DNA of 10,413 nucleotides. Source: Prevotella sp. CAG:732. GTDB lineage: Bacteria > Bacteroidota > Bacteroidia > Bacteroidales > Bacteroidaceae. The notes under the pieces are model-generated. The model saw only the letters and a list, made by a program, of their open reading frames with translations, ran no database searches and had not been told where the DNA came from. Each line of letters starts with the position of its first letter. Position 1 is the first letter of the stretch. Positions 1 through 5,848 of the stretch are shown piece after piece. The DNA lies in assembly GCA_000436035.1 (NCBI GenBank), contig FR893290.1:1-10413 (forward strand). Direction: 5' to 3'. Made by a program: the position numbers and the translations under genes.

Positions 1-6
1 CCGCAT

Positions 7-75
7 CCCCTATGCTTGTACGACCATACCCCTTATGGACGCACGTCGTCTCCCCCTATGGGCGTACGTCCACGC
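7..75. repeat. Tandem repeat array, 3 copies, 23-bp period
   Basis: Three imperfect direct repeats begin at 7, 30 and 53, exactly 23 bp apart. Each starts CCCCTATG or CCCTTATG and continues with a degenerate CGTACGTC block. TATG falls at 11-14, 34-37 and 57-60. A further loose echo (GCATACGTCCATGC at 107-120 against GCGTACGTCCACGC at 62-75) is out of phase. The array is G/C-richer than the rest of the spacer and may continue left of the window. Bases 76-232 hold nothing else I can name. Function unknown. Confidence 0.6.
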
Positions 76-254
76 CGACGCTCCTAGGCATCCTTGCCGA
101 CATACGCATACGTCCATGCATTCACAATCCATTTGCTTTCTTACTGAAACTCTATACACAACAAGGAAAGTATTACTGATTCGCTTGACACGCCAATAAT
201 TCTTTACATCCTCCCCACAAACCCACTTTTCCATCCACTACGCAGCATTTGCTC

Positions 255-330
255 CCTAACTAGGTAAAAATTCACGCCTAACTAGGAAAGAATTTTTTCC
301 TAACTAGGGAGAAATGAAAGTGGTACTAGG
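255..330. repeat. Tandem repeat array, 3-4 copies, 22-bp period
   Basis: The 10-mer CCTAACTAGG occurs perfectly at 255-264, 277-286 and 299-308, each 22 bp apart, with different 12-bp A/T-rich fillers. A decayed fourth copy keeps ACTAGG in exact phase at 325-330, and ACTA at 237-240 is in phase one unit upstream. The 10-mer is nearly palindromic (CCTA-AC-TAGG). Around copy three, pyrimidine-rich and purine-rich flanks extend the symmetry. There is no nearby gene reading out of it. Confidence 0.75.
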
Positions 331-384
331 ACGGCGAATACATCTACCGCCACAACAAATGGCTGTTACCATACATGCAAAATA

Positions 385-659
385 GGGTTCACCCATCGTC
401 ATTTTCCTTCACCAAGGGTTCACCATTTGTACCTTCAAAAGCTACTATCGTGAATACAGGTGAAGGGTGGGTTCACCCATCGGAAGCCCAGTGTTTATCG
501 GCTTCCCGAAACCAAGGTGAACGGTGAACCCTCTTTTCTTGCTTTCATGCGCATACGCGAAAGAATATATAAGAAAGAACACACTTTCATTAGTTTTACG
601 AAGAAAAACACATATATAATATATAAAAGATATAATTATTATATAAAAGGGGTTCACCG
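385..659. repeat. GGGTTCACC repeat cluster with nested hairpins
   Basis: GGGTTCACC occurs directly at 385-393, 416-424, 469-477 and 650-658, and once inverted (GGTGAACCC) at 523-531. Shorter TTCACC/GGTGAA copies lie at 408-413, 459-464 and 516-521. The 14-mer GGGTTCACCCATCG is repeated exactly at 385-398 and 469-482. The inverted copy can pair with 469-477 or with 650-659 (10 bp perfect with 522-531), so two folds compete. About 600-648 is almost pure A/T. Open frames across it on both strands look like by-products of the repeats. It is probably an interspersed non-coding element; its function is unknown. Confidence 0.55.
469..531. other. Nested hairpin inside the GGGTTCACC cluster
   Basis: An inner stem GGAAGCC (482-488) / GGCTTCC (500-506) with an 11-nt loop sits inside an outer stem GTTCACC (471-477) / GGTGAAC (516-522). 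An alternative 9-bp outer stem is 469-477 with 523-531. No T-run follows, so this is not an intrinsic terminator. It could be a cruciform or a structured RNA. Confidence 0.5.
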
Positions 660-666
660 ATTCAAA

Positions 667-750
667 TGACTAACAAAGGTTGCTCTGTGACTAACAGAAA
701 AAGCTGAATGACTAAGAGAGAATTCTCTGTGACTAGCAGAGAAGAAAAAT
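667..750. repeat. Tandem repeat array, 4 copies, 21-bp period
   Basis: TGACTAAC/TGACTAAG/TGACTAGC units begin at 667, 688, 709 and 730, exactly 21 bp apart. About 12 bp are conserved (TGACTAaCAgag) and about 9 bp vary. Two units form small inverted repeats around the core: TCTGT-GACTA-ACAGA at 684-698 and TTCTCTG-TGACTAG-CAGAGAA at 723-743. A perfect 12-bp palindrome AGAGAATTCTCT lies at 717-728. The spacing of two DNA turns puts all cores on one helix face. The last unit runs into the terminator of the leftward genes. Confidence 0.75.
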
Positions 751-787
751 CCCAGTTGCCATGCTTCCCCAACATGACAACTGGGAT
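742..787 (-). terminator. Intrinsic terminator of the leftward operon
   Basis: A 10-bp perfect stem ATCCCAGTTG (749-758) / CAACTGGGAT (778-787) continues past one mismatch into CATG/CATG, with a 9-nt loop. Read leftwards it is followed by TTTTCTTC (748-741), a short U-tract. It starts 3 bp beyond the stop codon of the small membrane protein gene, so it ends that transcript. Confidence 0.8.
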
Positions 788-790
788 AAC

Positions 791-943
791 TTATGCTATA
801 TATAGCCAATAAATTCCAGCAAGAATCGCTAATACGATGACGGTTACCACTGTTTTAATCAGACAGGTAGCCACCTTCTTGACAACCAAGAAGCCTACGA
901 TGAGCACCACCAAGGCGAAAATGTAATATCCAAAATCTCCCAT
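791..943 (-). CDS. Small two-helix membrane protein, 50 residues
   Basis: Function unknown. The predicted 50-residue protein is nearly all membrane: helix 1 at about residues 6-22, a short basic hinge with KK and a cysteine, and helix 2 at about 31-49 ending in aromatic residues. The chosen start is the ATG at 943, which gives MGDFGYY. The open frame reaches back to 1015, but that extension would overlap the upstream gene and add an uncharged-to-basic stretch unlike a membrane protein N-terminus. It lies 28 bp after the pseudouridine synthase stop and just before a terminator, so the two are probably one transcript. Hydrophobic pattern, tight spacing and terminator placement support a real gene. 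I know of no role; a link to RNA modification is not implied. Confidence 0.65.
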   Translation of the reverse strand: MGDFGYYIFALVVLIVGFLVVKKVATCLIKTVVTVIVLAILAGIYWLYIA

Positions 944-971
944 AATAGAAAACTTTACTTTTACTAAATAA

Positions 972-1901
972 TTACTTGAAAAGGCGGCGGAACTCCGTAG
1001 GTATCGGTGTCTCAAACTCCATTGGCTGATGCGTCACTGGATGATAGAAACAGAGCACATAGGCATGGAGGCAAAGTCGATGGCAAGGATCATCGCCATT
1101 GCCATACTTGATGTCACCACACACAGGATGCCCCATATCGGCAGTATGCACACGAATCTGGTTCTTGCGTCCCGTCTCCAGGCGGAACTCCACCAATGAA
1201 TGCTCGGTAGAGCGATCCAGCGTATGGAAGTGAGTGACAGCATACTTACCGCCATTGTCAGTAGGACTGCTATAGGTGATATACGCCTTGTTGTCCTTCA
1301 GCCAGTTGGCTATCGTTCCCTCGTCCTCTTCCATCTCGCCCGACACCACAGCCACATATCGGCGGGGCGACCCCCCAGCCACATATCGGCGGTCATAGAC
1401 ATTGTGATGCCAATCATTCTCCAGGGCAAGTTCCGTCTGCTTGTCCTTGGCGTAAATCATCAACCCCGATGTATCACGGTCGAGGCGATGCACCACGTGA
1501 GCCTGACAGTTCTGGCGAGTCTTATGGAAATAGTCGTCGAGCACGGTCTTGACATTGAGTGCGGAATGACCCGCCGCCATGCTCAGGATGCCGACGTTCT
1601 TCTCTATCACCACGATGTATCTGTCCTCATAGACGATCTTGATATATCTACTCTTGAATCCATTGTTATTCTTCTTCGACTTGCTCACCGACACCTTCAT
1701 GCCAGGACGCAAGGCATAGTCGAACTGGGTGACAGTCTTGCCATCCACCTTGATGCCACGCCCCTGGAGGGTCTGCTTGATCTTCGTCTTGCTCTCGCCC
1801 TTGATGTTGGCGAGCAACCACTCCAACAAGGGAGCTGGCTTTCCGACCGTATAATGGTCGTACTCATGCTGTTGATGATAATTGTTGTTCTTTGGTCTCA
1901 T
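972..1901 (-). CDS. RluA-family RNA pseudouridine synthase with S4 domain
   Basis: Converts specific uridines in structured RNA, usually 23S rRNA, to pseudouridine in the cytoplasm; the target here cannot be told. The 309-residue protein has an N-terminal S4-like RNA-binding region (about 20-75), then the catalytic domain. Motif HRLDRDTSG (138-146) carries the catalytic Asp141. LETGRKNQIRVH (241-252) and HPVCGDIKYG (258-267) are the usual later motifs. Length fits the family. Oddity: residues 171-175 (RRYVA) are repeated at 180-184, separated by GGSP, from an in-frame 27-bp duplication. It inserts 9 residues at the strand that normally reads YxAxVxG with a conserved tyrosine, so Tyr173 and Tyr182 are both candidates; Tyr182, followed by VAVVSG, fits better. 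The start ATG at 1901 lies only 7 nt past a promoter -7 element, and no other Met follows before residue 68. Confidence 0.9.
   Translation of the reverse strand: MRPKNNNYHQQHEYDHYTVGKPAPLLEWLLANIKGESKTKIKQTLQGRGIKVDGKTVTQFDYALRPGMKVSVSKSKKNNNGFKSRYIKIVYEDRYIVVIEKNVGILSMAAGHSALNVKTVLDDYFHKTRQNCQAHVVHRLDRDTSGLMIYAKDKQTELALENDWHHNVYDRRYVAGGSPRRYVAVVSGEMEEDEGTIANWLKDNKAYITYSSPTDNGGKYAVTHFHTLDRSTEHSLVEFRLETGRKNQIRVHTADMGHPVCGDIKYGNGDDPCHRLCLHAYVLCFYHPVTHQPMEFETPIPTEFRRLFK
1349..1392 (-). repeat. In-frame 27-bp direct duplication within the pseudouridine synthase gene
   Basis: The 17-mer CAGCCACATATCGGCGG occurs at 1349-1365 and again at 1376-1392, offset by 27 bp. The 10 bp between complete GGGG-CGA-CCCC (1364-1374), strikingly G/C-rich here. 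The offset is 9 codons, so the frame survives and adds residues equivalent to GGSPRRYVA. Confidence 0.85.
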
Positions 1902-1908
1902 GATAGTG

Positions 1909-1940
1909 CAAAAGTAGTGTTTTTTGCCCTAACTGCCAAA
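1909..1940 (-). promoter_or_regulatory. Bacteroidota promoter for the pseudouridine synthase operon
   Basis: Read leftwards: TTTG (1940-1937), a 20-bp gap, then TACTTTTG (1916-1909), matching the Bacteroides -33 TTTG and -7 TAnnTTTG consensus. Only CACTATC separates it from the ATG at 1901, so the mRNA should be leaderless or have a leader of a few bases. Confidence 0.7.
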
Positions 1941-1986
1941 TATATAGCACGTTTTATTGCAATATCTGCTTGTTTTTTGCTCTAAA

Positions 1987-2018
1987 TTTGCGTTTCCCGA
2001 ATATTTTTCGTAACTTTG
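1987..2018 (+). promoter_or_regulatory. Bacteroidota promoter for the ABC-F gene
   Basis: TTTG (1987-1990), a 20-bp gap, then TAACTTTG (2011-2018) match the -33 and -7 consensus. Transcription would begin near 2023, leaving a leader of about 33 nt with a weak AAGG at 2040-2043 ahead of the ATG at 2056. It is back to back with the leftward promoter, about 47 bp away. Confidence 0.75.
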
Positions 2019-2055
2019 CAGCCTAAAATTAATAATATTAAGGTAATACGTAGTA

Positions 2056-3675
2056 ATGATAACAGTAACAAATCTTGCAATCCAATTCGGAAAGAGAGTC
2101 CTCTACAAGGACGTGAACCTCAAGTTCACTCATGGTAACATTTATGGTATCATCGGTGCCAACGGTGCCGGCAAGTCAACTCTGCTCAGAGCTATCAGCG
2201 GAGACTTGGAGCCTAACAAGGGTAGCGTGGAAATGGGTCCAGGCGAGCGCCTTTCTGTCTTGGAGCAGGATCACTTCAAATATGATGAGTTCCGTGTGAT
2301 GGACACCGTCTTGATGGGTCATCAACCTCTCTGGGAGAACATGAAGGAGCGTGAGCGCCTCTATGCTAAACCTGAGATGACTGAGGAAGATGGCAACCGT
2401 GCCGCCGACTTGGAGCTGAAGTTCGCTGAGATGAATGGTTGGGAGGCTGAGAGCAACGCTGCCCAGCTTCTCCAGAACCTCGGCGTGAAGGAAGAGCAGC
2501 ACGACAAGTTGGTAGGTGAGCTTTCCAATACTGAGAAGGTGCGCGTGATGTTGGCGAAGGCTCTCTTCGGCAACCCTGACAACCTCCTCCTCGATGAGCC
2601 TACCAACGACCTAGACCTCGACACCGTAGAGTGGTTGGAGGAATACTTGAGCAATATCGAGCAGACCGTTTTGGTGGTATCCCACGACCGTCACTTCCTC
2701 GACTCCGTCAGCACACAGACCGTGGACATCGACTTCGGCAAGGTAACCATGTTCGCAGGTAACTACTCATTCTGGTACGAGAGTTCTCAGTTGGCATTGC
2801 GCCAGGCTCAGAACCAGAAGATGAAGGCTGAGGAGAAGAAGAAGCAGTTGGAGGAGTTCATCCGCCGATTCTCTGCCAACGTGGCTAAGAGCAAGCAGAC
2901 CACATCTCGCAAGAAGATGCTGGAGAAGTTGAACGTGGAGGAGATCCGTCCTTCTAGCCGTAAGTACCCAGGCATCATCTTCCAGATGGACCGTGAGCCA
3001 GGCAACCAGATTCTTGAGGTAGAAGGCTTGAAGGCTGTTGACGAGGATGGAACTGTACTCTTCGACAACGTGAACTTCAACATCGAGAAGGGCGAGAAGG
3101 TGGTATTCCTCTCTCACAACCCTAAGGCGATGACTGCCCTCTTCGAGATCATCAATGGCAACCGCAAGGCTGATGCCGGTGACTACAAGTGGGGTGTGAC
3201 CATCACTACCGCTTACCTCCCACTCGACAACACCGAGTTCTTCCAGAGCGACAAGAACCTCGTAGATTGGTTGAGCCAGTATGGTCCGGGCAACGAGGTT
3301 GCCATGAAGGGTTACCTCGGAAGAATGCTCTTCAGCGGTGAGGAAGTATTGAAGAAGGTGAACGTGCTCTCTGGAGGTGAGAAGATGAGATGTATGATTG
3401 CCCGTATGCAGTTGCAGAACGCCAACTGCTTGATCCTCGACACTCCTACCAACCACTTGGACTTGGAGAGCATCCAGGCATTCAACAACAACTTGGTGGC
3501 TTTCAAGGGTAACATCCTCTTCGCCAGCCACGACCACGAGTTCATCAACACCGTAGCCAACCGCATCATCGAGTTGACTCCATCAGGCACCATCGACAAG
3601 CTCATGTCTTACGATGAGTACATCTACGACGAGGCCATCAAGGAGCAGAAGGCTAAGATGTATGGGTTGCAGTAA
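2056..3675 (+). CDS. ABC-F family ATPase, YbiT-like, with asymmetric ATP sites
   Basis: A soluble twin-cassette ATPase of the ABC-F class, which binds the ribosomal E site and acts on translation; no membrane segments. Its 539 residues match E. coli YbiT in length and layout, including RFSANVAKSKQTTSRKK (271-287) after the inter-domain linker helices (about 240-300). Domain 1: Walker A GANGAGKST (34-42), Q-loop Gln71, Walker B LLLDE (177-181) and His210 are intact, but its signature is LSNTE (156-160), not LSGGE. Domain 2 is the reverse: signature LSGGE (438-442), Walker B Asp462 and His492 are intact. At the Walker A position, however, it reads SHNPKAMTA (353-361; Met359 where Lys is expected), Leu390 replaces the Q-loop Gln and Thr463 replaces the catalytic Glu. 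Since sites form between domain 1 Walker motifs and the domain 2 signature, and vice versa, one site looks complete and one dead. It is a single-gene unit between its own promoter and terminator. An antibiotic-protection role cannot be excluded but is less likely. Confidence 0.93.
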   Translation: MITVTNLAIQFGKRVLYKDVNLKFTHGNIYGIIGANGAGKSTLLRAISGDLEPNKGSVEMGPGERLSVLEQDHFKYDEFRVMDTVLMGHQPLWENMKERERLYAKPEMTEEDGNRAADLELKFAEMNGWEAESNAAQLLQNLGVKEEQHDKLVGELSNTEKVRVMLAKALFGNPDNLLLDEPTNDLDLDTVEWLEEYLSNIEQTVLVVSHDRHFLDSVSTQTVDIDFGKVTMFAGNYSFWYESSQLALRQAQNQKMKAEEKKKQLEEFIRRFSANVAKSKQTTSRKKMLEKLNVEEIRPSSRKYPGIIFQMDREPGNQILEVEGLKAVDEDGTVLFDNVNFNIEKGEKVVFLSHNPKAMTALFEIINGNRKADAGDYKWGVTITTAYLPLDNTEFFQSDKNLVDWLSQYGPGNEVAMKGYLGRMLFSGEEVLKKVNVLSGGEKMRCMIARMQLQNANCLILDTPTNHLDLESIQAFNNNLVAFKGNILFASHDHEFINTVANRIIELTPSGTIDKLMSYDEYIYDEAIKEQKAKMYGLQ

Positions 3676-3708
3676 GTTTGACACATTAATTAATACATAT
3701 CATAGAGA

Positions 3709-3742
3709 GTGCCAGCCTTTTTCTAAGGTTGGCACACTTTTT
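3709..3742 (+). terminator. Intrinsic terminator after the ABC-F gene
   Basis: GTGCCAGCCTT (3709-3719) pairs with AAGGTTGGCAC (3725-3735) over 11 bp with one G-U, with a 5-nt loop, followed by ACTTTTT. It lies 33 bp past the stop and separates the gene from grpE. Confidence 0.85.
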
Positions 3743-3765
3743 GTGAAGAGGTGTGTCGAAGAATA

Positions 3766-3779
3766 GACAATCAATTGTC
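3766..3779. promoter_or_regulatory. Palindrome upstream of grpE, possible operator
   Basis: GACAAT-CA-ATTGTC has 6-bp arms and a 2-bp centre, 34 bp before the grpE start. The spacer must hold a grpE promoter, but I find no good TAnnTTTG match. There is no CIRCE element. The operator role is a guess. Confidence 0.3.
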
Positions 3780-3813
3780 ACTTATAATTTACTATTTATC
3801 ATTTTAAACGACT

Positions 3814-4452
3814 ATGTCACAAGAAAAAGAAATTAAGATAGAAGACGGCAACGCCAAGGAGCAAGTGGAAAACGAGCAGGTTTCCAACCAGCAAGCAGAG
3901 AATCCAGACGCTCAACAAGGTGATGCCCAGAAAGAGACTGACACTGTAGCTGACAAAACGGCTGACAGCAATGATTCTGCCGACAAAAAGGCAGAAGAGG
4001 CAGAGTTGAACCCATTGGAGAAAGCACAGAAGGAAGTAGAAGAACTGAAGAAGCAGTTGCTCTACAAGACCGCCGAATTTGAGAACTACCGCAAGCGTAC
4101 CCTCAAGGAGAAAGCTGAGTTGATTCTCAATGGTGGCGAGAAGACGATAGCTGCCATTCTCCCAGTGCTCGATGACTTTGAGCGTGCCATCGCCGACAAG
4201 AGCGAGGACCCTAAGGCCATCAAGGAAGGTGTTCAGATGATCTTCAACAAGTTTACCAAGACCCTCGAAGGACTTGGCGTGAAGAAGATAGAGACAGCCG
4301 ACAAGGACTTCGACGTAGATTATCACGAGGCTATCGCCATGGTTCCAGGCATGGGCGATGACAAGAAAGGCAAGGTCATCGACTGCGTACAGACAGGTTA
4401 CACCCTCAACGACAAGGTGATCCGCCACGCAAAGGTAGCTGTAGGACAATAA
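3814..4452 (+). CDS. grpE: GrpE, nucleotide exchange factor for DnaK
   Basis: GrpE dimers release ADP from DnaK in the cytoplasm and so reset the Hsp70 folding cycle. The 212-residue protein begins with about 60 residues of disordered, Gln/Glu/Asp/Lys-rich sequence almost without hydrophobics. A long coiled-coil helix follows (about 62-105) with the conserved AEFENYRKRT (87-96). The four-helix segment spans about 108-150, and the beta head (about 155-212) ends in the family signature VQTGYTLNDKVIR (192-204). Length is normal. It sits 56 bp before dnaJ with no terminator between, so the two are probably one heat-shock transcript; dnaK must lie elsewhere. The start gives MSQEKE and is the first ATG after the preceding terminator. 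Confidence 0.97.
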   Translation: MSQEKEIKIEDGNAKEQVENEQVSNQQAENPDAQQGDAQKETDTVADKTADSNDSADKKAEEAELNPLEKAQKEVEELKKQLLYKTAEFENYRKRTLKEKAELILNGGEKTIAAILPVLDDFERAIADKSEDPKAIKEGVQMIFNKFTKTLEGLGVKKIETADKDFDVDYHEAIAMVPGMGDDKKGKVIDCVQTGYTLNDKVIRHAKVAVGQ

Positions 4453-4508
4453 TCAACTGAATAAGAACAACAAGTAAACGGGCTTCGAGGCTCACTCAAC
4501 TAGAGAAA

Positions 4509-5657
4509 ATGGCAAAAAGAGACTATTACGAGGTGCTTGGCGTCGATAAGTCAGCATCTGAAGACGAAATAAAGAAGGCTTATCGAAAGATAGCTATCAA
4601 GTATCATCCAGACCGCAACCCTGGCGACAAGGAGGCCGAGGAAAAATTTAAGGAGGCTGCAGAAGCTTACGAGGTTTTGCACGATGCACAGAAACGCCAA
4701 CAGTATGACCAGTTCGGATTTGATGGTCCACAAGGTGGATTTGGCGGATTCGGCGGTGGAGCTGGCATGAACATGGACGACATCTTCTCTATGTTCGGCG
4801 ACATCTTCGGTGGTCACGGCGGTGGTTTTGGTGGCTTTGGCGGAGGTGCCGTACGCCAGCAATACCAAGGTAGCGACTTGAGAGTGAAGGTGAAACTCAG
4901 CTTGCAGGAGATTGCCACTGGCGTCACCAAGAAGTTTAAGATTCGCAAGGACGTCACCTGTAGCGCTTGCCACGGCACTGGTTGTGAGGGCGGTGCTCAG
5001 CCTGAGACTTGCCCTACTTGTCATGGTACTGGTGCCACCATTAAGACCGTTCGCTCCATGTTTGGCATGATGCAGACTCAGGTCCCTTGTCCTAACTGTC
5101 ATGGAGAGGGCACCATCATCAAGCACAAGTGCAAGGAGTGCAATGGAGAAGGCATCGTCAAGGGCGACGAGGTCGTAGAAATCAACATCCCTGCTGGTGT
5201 AGAAGATGGTATGTGCGTCACCGTACGTGGCAAAGGTAACGCCGGCAAGCACAATGGCATCAACGGCGACATCCAAGTATTGATACAGGAGGAGAAAAGC
5301 GAGATCTTCGAACGTGATGGTCAAGACTTGTACTACAATCTCGTGCTCGACTTCACCACTGCCACCCTCGGTGGTGAGGTAGAAGTTCCAACCATCGATG
5401 GCAAGACAACCATCAAGATAGAGCCAGGAACCCAACCAGGCAAGCAAATCCGCTTGAGAGGCAAGGGTCTGCCAGCAGTGCAAGGCTACGGCTATGGCAA
5501 GGGCGACATCATCGTCAATGCCACCGTCTATGTGCCTAAGACCTTGACCAAGGAAGAGAAGGAATTGGTATTGAAGTTCAAGCAATGCGAGAACTTCACA
5601 GCAGACAATGCCACCAAGAAGTCACTCTTCGAGAGTTTCAAGAACTTGTTTAAATAG
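4509..5657 (+). CDS. dnaJ: DnaJ, type I Hsp40 co-chaperone
   Basis: Delivers unfolded proteins to DnaK and stimulates its ATPase. All parts of a class I DnaJ are present in 382 residues. The J domain (about 1-70) has the essential HPD at 33-35. A Gly/Phe-rich stretch covers about 72-113. Four CxxCxGxG zinc repeats start at Cys151, Cys168, Cys194 and Cys208, and two C-terminal beta domains (about 220-345) and a dimerisation tail follow. No key residue is missing. It follows grpE in the same direction after 56 bp and is closed by a strong terminator, so it is the last gene of the chaperone unit. Confidence 0.98.
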   Translation: MAKRDYYEVLGVDKSASEDEIKKAYRKIAIKYHPDRNPGDKEAEEKFKEAAEAYEVLHDAQKRQQYDQFGFDGPQGGFGGFGGGAGMNMDDIFSMFGDIFGGHGGGFGGFGGGAVRQQYQGSDLRVKVKLSLQEIATGVTKKFKIRKDVTCSACHGTGCEGGAQPETCPTCHGTGATIKTVRSMFGMMQTQVPCPNCHGEGTIIKHKCKECNGEGIVKGDEVVEINIPAGVEDGMCVTVRGKGNAGKHNGINGDIQVLIQEEKSEIFERDGQDLYYNLVLDFTTATLGGEVEVPTIDGKTTIKIEPGTQPGKQIRLRGKGLPAVQGYGYGKGDIIVNATVYVPKTLTKEEKELVLKFKQCENFTADNATKKSLFESFKNLFK

Positions 5658-5684
5658 ACTTTTACAAAGATAATATGATAAAGG

Positions 5685-5733
5685 AAGGAGCAATTTCATC
5701 TTTTCAAGGCAAAGGATGGGATGCTCCTTTTTT
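5685..5733 (+). terminator. Intrinsic terminator of grpE-dnaJ
   Basis: AAGGAGCA (5685-5692) pairs with TGCTCCTT (5722-5729). The stem continues inward through TTTCATC (5694-5700) with GATGGGA (5715-5721), including two G-U pairs, and a few A-T pairs beyond. Six Ts run 5728-5733. Located 28 bp past the dnaJ stop. Confidence 0.85.
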
Positions 5734-5742
5734 GATGATTTG

Positions 5743-5811
5743 CCCCTCGGCTTGCCTATCATCACCCCTACATATATCATATCGTCTCCCCTATATATAA
5801 TAAGGTATAGG
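5743..5811. repeat. Degenerate repeat array upstream of folC, 22-23 bp period
   Basis: CCCCT begins at 5743, 5765 and 5788 (steps of 22 and 23 bp). The last two units read CCCCTACATAT and CCCCTATATAT. The junction TCGTCTCCCCTAT (5782-5794) matches TCGTCTCCCCCTAT (46-59) of the first array in the window except for one C, so the two arrays look related. No clear TAnnTTTG promoter for folC is visible in this spacer. Confidence 0.45.
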
Positions 5812-5848
5812 AAAGCCAACAAATCGTCCATTCAAACCGCAGAAGAAC

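Noticed and set aside
10..234. Open frame of 74 codons on the - strand
   Set aside because: It covers the 23-bp array, has Cys/Arg-rich composition driven by the repeats, and no promoter or family resemblance.
460..669. Open frame of 69 codons on + (and 70 codons on - at 445-657)
   Set aside because: Both cross the GGGTTCACC repeats and the A/T-rich core, and their composition follows the repeats. There is no recognisable domain and no start signal.
667..750. CRISPR array
   Set aside because: Units are only 21 bp with ~9-bp variable parts, far too short for repeat plus spacer, and no cas gene is present.
230..750. Replication origin (iteron-like repeats plus A/T-rich stretch)
   Set aside because: Periods and the A/T-rich block invite the idea, but I see no DnaA box and no replication gene nearby. 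GC-skew analysis would decide.
791..1015. Longer 74-residue version of the small membrane protein
   Set aside because: It would overlap the end of the synthase gene by 44 bp and add a basic leader. The ATG at 943 gives a compact two-helix protein.
1200..1985. Long + strand open frame opposite the pseudouridine synthase
   Set aside because: It is antisense to a gene with clear catalytic motifs and shows no protein family features.
3743..3813. CIRCE heat-shock operator before grpE
   Set aside because: The TTAGCACTC / GAGTGCTAA pair is absent; only the unrelated GACAATCAATTGTC palindrome is present.
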